64,000 bases of DNA from Gnetum montanum (GCA_015680685.1 MNCI01030336.1:89868-153867); one strand, 5' to 3'. Numbered from the stretch's first letter, positions 34,622 through 46,049 are shown. The notes: generated by a model not told the origin, from the letters alone. Numbers and translations: made by a program.

Positions 34622-35935
34622 TAACAAGCAGGATTAATAACCATTTTTCATTTTCTTTAATTTTACAATTTTTTGTTTTCTACTTTTTCATTTTTCAATT
34701 CCTTGTTTTATCTTTTTGTCTTTTTGTTCTTTTACATTTTTTATAAGTAATTTCATCTCCAAATAAAACACTCATGTGGCTCATTGGTTGAGGTGTGTTC
34801 TATGTTATCGAGTCTCAAGTGATCAATCATGTGGACAGTGAGCCCATTACACCCACTCATCCATTCTACAAATAAGAGGTTTTGTTCAAGGGTACAGTGA
34901 TATTCTTGACATTCTTAAAACTTAAAATTAATTTCGTGTTCATTGTACCCAGAATGAAGAAGGATGGACCAAGAGGGAATGATTATGGTGTGACATCAAG
35001 GGGACTTGCAGATTCTCTTTGGTGACGTCTGTGAGAGTTATCATGTAATGTGGTCATACTAAGTTCCTTGTAGATCTAACGAAAAATGGGGGTCCCATTG
35101 GAAAGACATGCACCCATGCTTGAAGCTTGGCGGCTTCTCTAGATTTAGTAATCGAAAAAAAAGAAGAAGAAAAAAAAACAAAGGAAGTGCCACAAAGCAA
35201 AAATCACTTCTCCCTTGAACAAAATGCCAAGTGATCGTACGCCTTGTTGTTATGATACTCTCATAGTTGCTCATCATGGTATGAAACAATGCGGTGTCAT
35301 TGATCAAAGGATGGACTTGGTCCTGATCTTGGAATGATGGGTTAATGATACATTAATCATGCTTTACACATAGGATTCATTATGCCCTGGGTCAATTACC
35401 TCATGTTCCAATCTCTACAATCCCTTCTATAGTCTGTCTCATCTCGCTGTTCATGTAATTGTAGCTCATGTCTCGTATAGCATAGAATTCTTACCTCATT
35501 CCGATGATGCTTACATGTGTGTGTTTTGTGGAATCAGTGTAGATTACATTTAACCCTTCTAGTGCCCACGGACACTTTTAAGTGTGGTTACACAAGGGCA
35601 TTATAGGTTGGAACCTGCTTTGGGGAGGACCTACTTGTGTAATCTTTTGTAATTTTCACTCATAACACAACTCACACACACCATTTATTACCCTCAGTGT
35701 ATTTTCCATGATATTCTTTCCCTTATTGCTATCCCTCCGAATTTCAATGTTCCTATGAACCATCACATGGTCTTTTTCTCTCACTTGCCACCCAAGGCCT
35801 TATTGCTCAATTCCACCCACACATCATTATTTGTGCCTTCAAAACTACCTAAATTACCCTAGACCCTTTAACACATGCCCACATGTCCTTAATTTCCATT
35901 TTTAATTCTAGAAAAACCTTCAAAATTTAGTATTT
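34622..35935 (+). other. Conserved non-coding stretch of the outer element
   Basis: About 1.3 kb without coding potential between gag and the internal promoter. It is nevertheless closely matched by 20990-22330 in the truncated sister element, so it is a regular part of this non-autonomous family. Elements with pol would carry protease to integrase here. Confidence 0.6.
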
Positions 35936-35954
35936 TCCCTCAGCCTAAACATTG

Positions 35955-36036
35955 ATAGGCTGCAATATCGCGTATGCGATATCACAGCCGACATGATATC
36001 GTGTACGCGATATCAGGTCACATTCAACTATAAATA
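35955..36036 (+). promoter_or_regulatory. Internal LTR-like promoter upstream of the second ORF
   Basis: Four palindromic units are present (AATATCGCG, GCGATATC, TGATATCG, CGCGATATCA, 35963-36014), and a TATA box TATAAATA at 36029-36036. The same combination of GATATC palindromes and TATAAATA is seen only in U3 of this LTR family, yet here it is internal, without LTR ends. A splice-acceptor-like GATTGCAG ends at 36510, directly before the ATG of the second ORF, so a 5' UTR intron is plausible. Confidence 0.6.
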
Positions 36037-36510
36037 GTGACCCCCCTTGCAACACTTCCCATCATTTTCAACAATTCACATGGGGGAGTTTTTAAAATTT
36101 TTCTCTATGACTTGCGATTGTGAGACCCTTGCTTTTATATCCATATCTTGCTCGCTGGTACTCTGATTTTCATTTCGTCTGAACCTACTTAAACTTGGAG
36201 TGTTCAGCATAATCATGGGGGAGGGACACACAATGAAGAGTGCATTAATTTTTTGAAAATTTTCATCGCCTGAAGGACATTATCAAGGGTAATTAGTTAT
36301 AATATTAAGGATAATTGTGCCGAAATTAATTTCATCCCTTTAGGGACACTGGGAAACTAAATTTTGAAACCACCTAAGTAAAAAGGACTCACTATTATAA
36401 TCTTTTAGGAAGCATCACATGGAGATAAAATAAATTAATTAAGGCAAGCAGTAAGGTATAACTTAACTTCGGAAACAACCTTACTAACGCTTGGCCCCAT
36501 GTGATTGCAG

Positions 36511-39300
36511 ATGGCCCTGAAACGTGGACGACAGGAAGGTCTTGCTCAAGGTGGAAGAAAATGACCTAAGAGACGTAAAGAAAAAGTCCCTACCAGACAA
36601 CATGCAGAGCAAGAGGAATAATAATTTAGCATTCATCAAGAAGACCCTGCTACTGTACAATCTGGGCAGGCAGAAGGAGGAGCTACTATAGTGCCTAAAC
36701 AAGGACAACATCTCACGTTGCCCTAGGATTGTGTTCAGGCCATCCACGAAAGGTCCACATTCACTGCGGTGATTGTGGAATTAAATTTTGAATCTTTTGC
36801 AAAATTTGCTCCTGAGGCTATTAGGGACCACGTCAAAGGGTCTCCCTTATGACCTATCCTCTCTACAAGTGGTGCCTGGTACCTAGTTGAAATGTACCAA
36901 TTCTGGCACAACAAAGAACAAGGCACCACCGTTAACATTTGTGGTGTGACAATTGATTTCTCTATGCAGGCCATTTCAGAAGTATTAAACCTTTTGAATA
37001 CAGGGTCAAAGGTTGCTCAGTTATCTACTCGTTTAGACCCTGATGCACGATGAGTTTGGTCTAAGAGGGCATATGCAAGGATAAGACATTTGGAGAGTTG
37101 ATGACAGAAGATAGGATCTATTTCAAAGTTGAAACGTATCATCTCTTCCCCACGAAGGGCTTGAAAAGGATTTCGACATATGAGGCAAGGGGATGTGCAA
37201 TGCTGATGGGAAAGGTTAATGCTAACCTTCCTTATCTATATTTCATGGAGATCCTAAGGTGGTTTGAGGAACAAAAGATAGGGAAGCTTGCATTACCCTT
37301 CCCTTGTCTTATCAAGAAGCTGTGCCGACATGCTAGTATCAGAGGATACACTAATGATGTCCTCCAAAAAGCCTAAAATGCTTCATACGCTGAATTGTTA
37401 AAGCCACTAGCTGCAAGAAAAATCACAGGTGAGACGCTGGGACTAGAACAAGAAAAAGAATAGATGGCAGGGCCAACTGCAACTCAACTTGTAGGACCTA
37501 GCCAACAACAGGAAGTAGGGCCTAGCACGGGCCAAGACTAACCACCGCCACTGCAAGATTATAGATGGTCAGTTGGGGAAGTCATAACGATGCAAATCTC
37601 TTCCACGTCATTGATGATGCCATACAACCCCTGATTTTAGATCGTGCAAGGGGTGAAGTGTCCATCCATACAGGAGGAGGGGAAAGTACTTGGTCACAAC
37701 AGATCTTGGGAAACATTACATCTTTCCAAGTGTAATTAGAAACTAGTGAAGGGGCCATAGTGGTGGTCATGCAACACCAGGATGCAGCAGGAGCCGCATA
37801 AGTGGTTACAGACCACATTAAAGAATTGTTCAATGTACCTATTGTGCTACTGATAGATCTCACAGGAGCACGAGATGCTCAAACTTTGGGCAGAACCTCA
37901 ATGACTCCTGCGGAACATGAGGATGTGCTTGATTGATTGCTACAAATAGGATAAGTAATGACGTCTCTATTTGACATCCCTTAGGATGTAATAGCAATTC
38001 AATCAGACCTCATTTTCACTAAGGAGAAGCTGGTCTTGACAGAGGTGAGGGCTGAGCATGCTAAAGTAGAGGTGCAAAAATTGCAAGAAAAGCTTGTGGC
38101 CCTACAAGAAGCACAGCAAGACCCTTTGCAATTTATTCCTACAGACTAGATGGACAGTTTCAAAACTAAGCAACTAACCAAACTACTAACAGAGAATAAG
38201 AAGGTGGCAGAAGAAAAAGAGAAGGTTGTTTGGGATGCCTTTGTAGCACAGGCGCAAACATATGCACACACTAAGGCACTCAAAGCCTTACAAGAGAAAA
38301 ATAAGCAGCTTGTTGCTGACAACCTTCGGTTGACTTCTGTGGAAAAGCAAAAGAATGTTGTCAAAGAAAATTTTCATCAGTTGTGAGAACAATTCATTTT
38401 GGTCAACCAAGACATGAGTCATTTAGCCAAGGAAAATCGAACCCTCTCAATGGAGGAGGTACGCACCATCTGCCAAAAGACAGCTATTGAAATTAGCGCG
38501 TGAAAAAATGAGGCTAAATGGCATGAAATGCTAAAGGAGCACTTCCGAGATCAGGTGGGGATGTACAAACATATCATTGAGAAGGAGATCCATATGGCCA
38601 AGGCCCACATTAATGCTATCAGTGCTCAACACACTGACTGGTGGGCCATATTGGACACATATGCCTTTGCCCACAAGGTAGAAGTTATGAACTGGGACCT
38701 GCAGATCCAGGATCTTACAGAATACATGGAATTGACAAACCTATGGTATGCCAACCTTGCCATGTTAATAGCAGGATGCTTGAGAATAGAGCTCGAACAA
38801 CAGGTAGCTACCACGTACAGCAAATATGAAACAGAATTTGCAGAATGCAAGAAAATATTGCAAAAATTGGAGATTGCAAATTCTAAAATTGAGGTGGTGA
38901 AAGCAAGCTACCAAGGACAAAAAGGTGTTGCAATAGATTTGGTTTGATGGCTTGCATATTTTCAAGAATACAGAGACAAAGCTAGAGCCTACGAGGAGGA
39001 ACGACAGGTGTTTGCAACTTGGTATGTCAAGGCAAATCAAATGTTTCTGCAACTACCTTGCCCATGGGAAGTGCTGACTCCATCAAACATTGGAACATTA
39101 TCATGGAAGTGCCAACTCCATCAAACATTGAAAAATTAGCATGGACGACACAAGACCCCTGAACCGAGGAGGAGAAACTCCAGGCCATACTTCAATGCCA
39201 TCAAGTCCCAATACCTAGAGCACAAGACAAGGGGAAAGCACCTATGGAGGAGCCACTGCCACCAGAGAACTACATGAGTTCCATCAATTTTGTAGCTTTA
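36511..39300 (+). pseudogene. Second ORF of outer element: plant-retroelement-type domain plus coiled coil
   Basis: Function unknown. The ATG at 36511 follows GATTGCAG. The N-terminus is basic (MALKRGRQEG, PKRRKEK, a candidate nuclear signal). A middle domain (36750-37090) reads YLVEMYQFWHNKEQGTTVNI, CGVTIDFSMQAISEVLNLL, resembling the domain found in Athila-type ORFs and annotated as putative plant transposon protein (V-G-V-x-F-x-x-x-x-I). The next part (37098-37373) is YLFxxKGLKRI-like and ends LCRHASIRGYTNDVLQKA. From 38150 to 38940 long heptad-rich helices follow (KLLTENKKVAEEKEKVVWDA, LQEKNKQLVADNLRL, then 38528-38944). In the Athila lineage an env-like ORF sits here, but I see no signal peptide or transmembrane segment. 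It is broken by stops at about 36562, 36730 and 38385. Confidence 0.6.
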
Positions 39301-39460
39301 GGATTTCCTTTCACATTCCTTGTGTTGTGTCTCAATTTTGTTTTGATTCCACACTGCGGCATGAACCCATTCTTACCATTCAATAATCCCATACCTATCC
39401 ACTATGTAATCAATGGAGCTTGTTCTCACTATAACTCGAGGACGATTTTTTATTCAGTCG

Positions 39461-39468
39461 TGGGGGTA
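39461..39468 (+). mobile_element. Short G-rich tract before the 3' LTR of the outer element
   Basis: TGGGGGTA directly precedes the 3' LTR start at 39469. This is where the polypurine tract that primes plus-strand DNA synthesis should be. Confidence 0.5.
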
Positions 39469-39498
39469 TGATGAGTCACCATTTTAGTTAACCATGGT
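39469..39498 (+). mobile_element. 3' LTR of outer element, left piece
   Basis: TGATGAGTCACCATTTTAGTTAACC matches the start of the 5' LTR (31714) and then breaks off at the nested element. Its last five bases, atggt, are the decayed target duplication of the nested element. Confidence 0.9.
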
Positions 39499-40984
39499 TG
39501 TACCTTCTGAAATCGTCAGTGTGAGGCTAGAATGAAACGAATATCGGATGATCCTCAGAAGAAATACAGAAGACTCTACCTTTGCTTGAGGGCAAGCTGG
39601 AATGGATGAAGGTAGAGTGCCTTGAATGGTCTGCACGTGGATCAAACGAGGACTTCCATAACATACACACTTTACAATGCGTTGGGTTATACGTAAACGA
39701 TGCACATAAACGTAAACCGTAATGTAAACAGGCACAATAATGTAAGCAAGAAAGTAAACGTAAACTGAAAAATAAATAAAACGACAATAAATCTGGGCAA
39801 AATGTAAATTGTTTTGTATTAAAAAATGATTACAGAGTGCACTGGTCAGAATGCAGTTGTGGATTGATCACAAGGTAGATGTTTAGCCCCGATGGGTGAT
39901 GATGGGTGCTGGAAGATGCAGGTTTTGGNNNNNNNNNNNNNNNNNNNNNNNNNNNNNNNNNNNNNNNNNNNNNNNNNNNNNNNNNNNNNNNNNNNNNNNN
40001 NNNNNNNNNNNNNNNNNNNNNNNNNNNNNNNNNNNNNNNNNNNNNNNNNNNNNNNNNNNNNNNNNNNNNNNNNNNNGCTGGAAGATGCAGGTTTTGGATT
40101 GCAGGGAAATGCAGCATTCAAGTCTGATGCCTAGCATACAGAGGTTGATGCCCAAATTTGTTAAGTGTCTCTGATTCCAGTTTTTTTGTGTGCATTTGTA
40201 AAAATTTCCCACCCTGATCTCGTGAAAAATTGGGGTTTTTATGAGATTTATGAGCGACCGTGGGTGAGAGAATTTTGGGTCGAATGACAGGTGGCTACGT
40301 TGCCTGGGTGCCAAGAAAATTACAACTATACAGAGTGCTGCATGCCAGTGTGTACATGTTGGGCATGTGACCCAGCGTACAGACTTAAGCAATATAAAAG
40401 AATTCAACTTTACAAATGAACACTACTGTTACAATAGAAAATCTTGTGCTTGGCCCTTGGATCATGAGAATGGTGTCTGTCGAATTTGGGCTCATTTGAA
40501 CTTGATCTGACATGGTTTTGGAAGGCCTCGATTGGTGTACGTTGTGCTACATGCTGGGCATACACGCTGGGTGTGCAGGATGTACATGCTCAGTGTGTGA
40601 ACCCAAAAGTACATGATTTTGAGGTCAAAACCCGATTTTCTTGAGCCCATGATGACACCTAACAATTGCCCTATCTTTGAGAGTTGATGCCTTGTGAAAA
40701 TATTGCTTTGAAGTGCTTATTTTGGGTAGTCTTTGAAGTCACACGCTGGGCGTGCATGCTACATACTCAGTGAAAACTAAGTATTTTGAGCTCAAAATTT
40801 GCCAGGTTTGATGCCAGATGTTGTCGTAGTCTTCTGTGGATCCCAGGGAACCATTTCTTGCTCAGTTCGACTCCATTTGAAGCTGTCCGTGAGGCCATCA
40901 AGCTTTAGTCATGGTGGGGAGCATCACGATTTTAGCTCGATTCTTGTTGAAGAAGTACTAAGCCTAGAATTTTGTGGTGTTTCA
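39499..40984 (-). mobile_element. 3' LTR of nested Tat-like element
   Basis: The plus strand starts TGTACCTTCTGAAATCGTC and ends TTTGTGGTGTTTCA. It holds an N run of 148 (39929-40076) flanked by identical 21-bp sequences (39908-39928 and 40077-40097). Removing the run and one 21-bp copy gives 1317 bp, against 1316 bp for the partner LTR. The hairpin CACGCtggGCGTG occurs at 40742-40754. Confidence 0.9.
39929..40076. other. Assembly gap, probably artefactual
   Basis: 148 N between two copies of a 21-bp sequence that the partner LTR has only once (57274-57294). The gap most likely joins overlapping contig ends and hides no sequence. Confidence 0.85.
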
Positions 40985-41000
40985 TTGGCTCCTCTTTGTT
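40985..41000 (-). mobile_element. Polypurine tract of nested element
   Basis: The minus strand reads AACAAAGAGGAGCCAA directly before the 3' LTR (TGAAACACC). It is the expected primer site for plus-strand synthesis and supports the minus orientation. Confidence 0.65.
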
Positions 41001-42064
41001 GACACTTGGAGGAATCAACCCGAGAAGCATCGACAAAGAAGTACAAAACACCACAAGCAACTTGGTAGAAATATTGTCCTTTGGCACTTGGCCAGATGTC
41101 ATCACACTGGGTTCAGTAGTACATGTGATTGAGGAAATGAAATTTGTAGCTGGATAGGGAGATGGAAATCATGGGGATGGGGAATTGATCAAGGGATTAT
41201 GCATGGTGATGGAGATGCTTTGGTATATACAGGTCATGTTGATCCTTGTCACTAGCCATTGTCTAGCAGACTCGGGACCAAGACATGAGGTGTACGTCCC
41301 TTGGCAGAACAAGACTCTTGTTTAGTGTTTAAGAGGACTTGTTGGCACAACCAAAGCCACGTGATGATGTGTTGTATTGTTTGGAAGAACAAGGCCTCTG
41401 TTTCGTGGTAAAGGAAACCTGTTGGTGGAGATTCAAAGCCACGCAATGAGATGTTACTTAAGCGTTTGAGACATGAGTACTTGCTTCCAAGACAACTACC
41501 TTCTCGTCTGGGGCTTGTATGGGATGTGCCAAGGGTCTTGTGGTTTTTCTTCAGTGTTTCTTTGTATATATTTTTTTGTTATTTTTTGACAGAGCTTTAT
41601 TTTGGCCTTGTACTCATGCTCAAGTGTCATGTTGTATGCCGCAACTGCTTGAGGATGACAGAGCATGCAATAGTGTACTCAAGGTTTTGGGATACGTATC
41701 TGGAAACTGTAACCGAATAGAAGGGGGAAGCGGGAGTTTTAGAGAACTGGGGAATGTCTCGAGGACTGGGACAATACATTTGAATAGATCGAATAATCTG
41801 GTTGCATGCTTTAGGAACAATATGGTACCTTGTAGCTATGACAAAGTGCATTCTCGTACGAACACCTCCGAGTGTCATCTTGCAAACACAATTCCAAGAA
41901 GACAGGAAAGCCACGAGTGAGTGAGCAAGCTTGGACTTGGATAGCAACTAATGAAACAAAGGCACTAGATGAGATTTCAAGCATTGAATATGCATGGCAA
42001 CCATGTTGTCAGGTTCAACCGATGATGATCAAGGTAGTGGCTCATAGACCAAGAGGTGAGAGAT
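41001..42064 (-). other. Untranslated region between integrase and 3' LTR
   Basis: No coding potential is recognised on the sense strand. An imperfect two-unit tandem repeat of about 90 bp (41301-41390 and 41391-41460) shares TTGG-AGAACAAG and CAAAGCCACG. Open frames seen here on the plus strand have no similarity I can name. Confidence 0.5.
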
Positions 42065-42073
42065 GAAGCTGCC

Positions 42074-42291
42074 AGTTTATAGTCATGGTGGACTGTCGTG
42101 GGTTAGTTGTACATCATAACCCATTGGACGGTGCCAGTTTAGCATCGTAGTAGATGATACAGTGCTAGTTTATAGTCTTGGCGGACTGTGAAGAGGAAAA
42201 CTAGTTTATAGTCTTAGTGGACTCTGGCGAATGAAACTGTGGTAGTTTAAAGTCATACCGAATGGGTTCTAGTTTATTTTCATTACGAATG
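42074..42291 (-). repeat. Hairpin-repeat block 1 of nested element
   Basis: Six units on the plus strand read AGTTTA then a 4-bp stem, loop and matching stem. The first four are AGTC/GACT (42081-42094), CATC/GATG (42143-42156), AGTC/GACT (42174-42187) and AGTC/GACT (42210-42223), all with 6-nt loops. The last two (from 42244 and 42271) are degenerate. Spacing between units varies from 27 to 62 bp, so it is not a simple tandem array and is not in frame. Confidence 0.75.
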
Positions 42292-42349
42292 TACTATGAT
42301 ATCACTTTACCATCATGATTCTAGGACATGCACATACCTGAGTTTATGC

Positions 42350-43460
42350 TCAAACATAGAATGGTTTCAAGTACAAGTGGTTGGTCGGGCGTGCAAGCTC
42401 GTTCCCATCCATGTCAGCTAGCTTAAATGCTCCATTGTCGTACGCTTTGGTGACCAAGTAGGGCCCTTCCTAGTTGGCTAAGAATTTGTTCGGGAGTTCC
42501 CAAATGGCTTTGAGTACAAGGTTGCCTTCCTTGATCGAGTGCTTATGAATATCGTGCGGATGGTGTTGTTGTTGTTTCTTTTGGTACCATTCAATTTGAT
42601 CGAGCACACGTGTGCGTTCCTCCTCCACCAAGTCCAAGTCAACAATGTGCAAGTCATTATTTTGACCTTCGTCGAGGAGTCCATAGAGTGTGATCCTTAA
42701 GGATGGTACCTACAACTCCAAATGTAAAACAACTTCTAAACCATAAACAAGACTATATGGCATTTTACCTGTGGAAGTTCGATGCGTAGTGCGATAAGCC
42801 CATAATGCGTATACTAACTATTCGTGCCATCTTTTCTTGCTCTGAGTAAGCATCCTTTTGAGCATTGTGATGATGATCTTATTTGTAGCTTCGGCTTGTC
42901 CATTCCTCTAAGGGTAGTAAGGGGATGAAAATGAATGTTTGATCCCTAGGCTCTCACTGAAAGTCCTAGTTTTGGCACTGTTGAAATGTGGCCCGTTATC
43001 AGTGATGATGGTCATTGGAATGCCAAAACAGGTCATGATGTTTTCTAGAATGAAGTTGCATATGTGTTTGAATGTGTTCTTCCTAAGGGGAATAGCTTCT
43101 ACCCATTTTTTGAAATACTTTGTTGTGGTTATGATAAAGCTATGTCCTATAGAAGATGGGGGAGTTATCGATCTGATAATGTCTAACCTCCACTTCTGGA
43201 AAGGCCAGGTGATTTGCGCTGTATGCAGCTCATTTGGTGGAACATGTATCAAATTGCTATGTTTTTGACAGATACTGCATGTTTTGACCTTGGAGAAACA
43301 ATTGTACTCCATGTGTGACCAATAATAGCCCAAACGTCTTATTTTTATTGCCATTGCTTTGGGTGCTATGTACCCTCCACATAGTCCATCATGTACTTGC
43401 TCGACGATGGTTTGGCCATCAGTGTTACTAACGCATGTTAACAAGATGCCTTCGTAGGAT
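42350..43460 (-). pseudogene. Integrase of nested Tat-like element
   Basis: Integrase inserts element cDNA into the genome. Minus-strand order: zinc-binding segment EQVHDGLCGGYIAPKA...CSICQKH (43390-43270), catalytic core with WRLDIIRSI (first Asp, about 43190), ITDNGPHFNS (second Asp, about 43000) and GQAEATNK (Glu, about 42890). The C-terminal part ends in GPYLVTKAYDNGAFKLADMD and LYLKPFYV, stop at 42350. The D, D and E are all recognisable. A stop precedes RNGQAEATN and another follows RWHE, so the copy is dead. No chromodomain follows, as expected for Tat. Confidence 0.8.
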
Positions 43461-44130
43461 TAATGACACAACATGTCACCTACCAATGCATACTGTCGAG
43501 AACGTTTTCGTACTGCATCCTTTTGTGCATTCATTAGATGTTGAGGTGGTTCACTATGTAAAAGGTACTCCTTTATGTCATCGTACCATTCTATGGCCTG
43601 CATTGTACTAATGGATGTAATCGGTAATTCATCGAGAGTATCAGTTATGGGTTTAGTACAACTGGTTATAGAACTGGGCAACATGTCGAACATGTTTGAC
43701 AATATATTTAGAGCTAATGTGGCAAGTGCATTTGTAATGGTGTTATCATTTCTGGAAACATGTTGCACATCTATATTTTCGAATCGCTTTAGTAAGTGCT
43801 TAGTCAAATCACAGTATGGTTGTAAGTGTTGCACTTTGCACGCATAAACGTCTATGAATTGATTTAGAACTAATTATGAGTCACCTCTAACTACCAGTCG
43901 TGTGATGTTTGAACTTAGTGCTGCCATGAGACCTCTAAGGACACCTTCGTACTTTGCTACGTTGTTGGTATAGTGAAAGTCGAAATGATAAGCAAAGGGT
44001 CAGATCTCCCCGGAGGGATAGGTGATGACAGCAACAGCACTTCCCCCTCGAGAGGTGGATGCTCCATCAAAGTTTAAAATGACATCGTAGTCATCGGGTA
44101 CTATGTCTATTGCACTCACATTTTTATCAG
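43461..44130 (-). pseudogene. Second (archaeal-type-like) RNase H of nested Tat-like element
   Basis: After the first RNase H the minus strand encodes VILNFDGASTSRGGSAVAVI (about 44090-44030), NNVAKYEGVLRGLMAAL and LVVRGDS-stop-LVLNQF. This is the Asp-Gly-A-S, Glu, Asp pattern of a second RNase H. A duplicated, archaeal-type RNase H is a reported feature of the Tat clade. A linker up to QYALVGDMLCH (43460) leads into the integrase. A stop replaces Gln in GDSQLV. Confidence 0.75.
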
Positions 44131-44692
44131 GGAACTCTAGCTCTATCGTTGCCTGATCGTGCGTTGGTGATGTAGTCATTTGATTTGCTATGGCTTGACC
44201 CTTAACTGATGATTGCGCTATGTACTGTAGGTCAAACTCAACTATAATGGCTTTCCAATGAGCTATTCTACTTGACTCATAAATGTTTCCTGTGATGGCT
44301 CTGAGCACATTATCCTTGCAGATTATATTGACTTGGTTACGGAAGAGGTAATGTCGCCATTTCTTTAAGGAAAAGGTAAGAGCTAAACATGACCTCTCCA
44401 CCTCGTTATACTTCTTCTCATGGGCTACTAATGCATGCCTTAAGTAATAGATAGGAACTTCGGTTCCATCATCTTGTTTCTGGCAAAGCATGGACGCAAT
44501 TGACGAGTCTGATGCTGCAAGGTAGATATAGAACGGTCTATTGTTCTATGGAGGATAAACTATTGGTAGCTAAGCCAATGCTGTCTTAATGTTGTCGAAG
44601 GCTTCTTAGCATTGCTGAGTCCATTCAAAATGGACATTCTTATGCAACAGATGCTGCATAGGACTCAACTTGTCTGTCAATTTCTCTATGAA
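44131..44692 (-). pseudogene. First RNase H of nested Tat-like element
   Basis: Starts from the RT connection (SPMQHLLHKNVHFEWT, AFDNIKTALA) and runs through FYIYLAASDSSIASMLCQ, EVPIYYLRHALVAHEKKYNE, CLALTFSLKKWRHYL and VNIICKDNVLRAI to IVEFDLQYI. It follows Ty3/gypsy RNase H order. The first catalytic Asp is expected in YLAASD; Ala stands at the usual Asp-x-S site, so activity was probably weak or this site has mutated. Stops lie at about 44690 and 44560. Confidence 0.75.
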
Positions 44693-45900
44693 TCATCTAA
44701 TGAATTGTAATATACCTTGTAGACCATGAAGTTCGGTAAGGTTGCTAGGTGGTTTTAAGTTTGTTATGGCTTTAACCTTATCAAGGTCTACTCGTATCCC
44801 TGGTTCCGAGGCTATGAATCCAAGCATTTTTCCTGTTTTGACTCCAAAGACACATTTCTTTGGGTTATGTCTCAGCTCATATTTTAAACAAATTTTTAGT
44901 ACCAAGTCAAGATCTTGTACATGTTGTTCTGATGTCTTTGATTTAACCACGATATCATCCACATAGTCATTGAGTGAGTTGAATATATAATCACTAAAGA
45001 TAAATGTCATCGTTCTTTGGTATGTAGCACTGGCATTCTTGAGATCGAATGGCATCATCGTGTAGTAAAAAGTACCCCATGGTGTCATGAAGGTCATCCT
45101 AAGTTGATGTTCAGGGTTAATCTGAATTTGGTTATATCCAGAAAAGCCATCCATAAAAGATAACAAGGCATGCCCAGTGGTCGAGTCAACCAGTTGATCA
45201 ATGCTAGGTAGGGGGAAATCATTTTTTATGGTTGCAACGTTGAGGTCCCGGAAGTCAATTCATAGGCGAATGCTTCCATTCTTCTTTGGGACAATGACCA
45301 TGTTGGATACCCAGTCAGCATAGTCAATAGCCTAAATGAAACCAGCCTGATAAAGTTTGGTGATTTCATTGTGGATTGCCAATGCCACCTCAGGCTTAAC
45401 CTTACGTGCTTTTTTTTTCACTGGTCTTACTTTTGGATCAAGTATAATATTGTGCTGGACTATTCAAGGGTCTAGCCTAGGCATGTCAGTGTAAGACCAA
45501 GAAAATGCTTTTATGTTGTCTTTAAGCACTTGTGCTATGTCATTGGCTAGTTGCGGGCTTAGCAATGTACTTAGTTTCAGGATTTTAACTTCATCATCTG
45601 ACACAATAATGGTGACTTCAGCCAAGGGGTCTTCGGTGATTCTATTAGTTTCTAGGTCCAGAGTCTTGGTCATTGTTTCAAAACAATCTAGCGTTAGTTG
45701 AGTTGATGCCACAAAAGGGTCACATTTTGTTGAGCCTAAATTAATAGACTTCATGTTGATTTCTTATGTGATTGTTCTGTGTGGGCCATTGATAGACAGT
45801 GGTGAGAATAGTTGCTTGTTGTCTATGATGTTTTCTCCTACCAATAAACAGTGAGTAGTGTCAATCAGGTGGTTGGTTATTTTTAGATGCAAGTAATTTA
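44693..45900 (-). pseudogene. Reverse transcriptase of nested Tat-like element
   Basis: RT copies element RNA. The protease-RT linker (45754-45464) ends in AFSWSYTDMPRLDP, typical of Tat. RT then reads KARKVKPEVALAIHNEITKL, SNMVIVPKKNGSIR, DFRDLNVATIKNDFPLPSID, LLSFMDGFSGYNQIQI, TPWGTFYYTMMPFDLKNASA, LNDYVDDIVVKSK and LGFIASEPGIRVDLDKVKAI. The catalytic YVDD is intact at about 44958-44969. Stops at about 45462 and in GFI-stop-AIDYADW break the frame. Sense-strand coding resumes near 45900 after the 6-kb gap. Confidence 0.85.
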
Positions 45901-45936
45901 TGTGTTTATGTATCTAAACTGGACTAAGGTGTGCGA

Positions 45937-46049
45937 TGGTAATTTATCATCGTACCCGGATGCATGGCAGTTTAGGACCTTACCAGGCCACTGGTGGTAG
46001 TTTAGGGCCTTACCGGGCTGATTGTTGCAGTTTAAGGCCTTACCAGGCC
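45937..46049 (-). repeat. Hairpin-repeat block 2 of nested element
   Basis: Four units are present: a CATC/GATG stem (45939-45953 region) and three at exactly 30-bp spacing (AGTTTA at 45969, 45999 and 46029) with GGCC-type stems and loops TTACCA or TTACCG. The last, GGCC 46036-46039 / GGCC 46046-46049, is perfect; the second uses a G-T pair. The block borders the antisense gene on its upstream side. Confidence 0.75.

Noticed and set aside
36511-39300. ORF2 of the outer element considered as an env gene
   Set aside because: Position fits, but I see no signal peptide or transmembrane helix. The protein looks basic then coiled-coil, which suggests an intracellular role.
45937-46049. Hairpin block 2 considered as a coding repeat (WPGKALN-like on the minus strand)
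   Set aside because: Only this block has 30-bp spacing. The other two blocks have spacings that are not multiples of three, and stops fall inside, so structure and not coding is the common factor.
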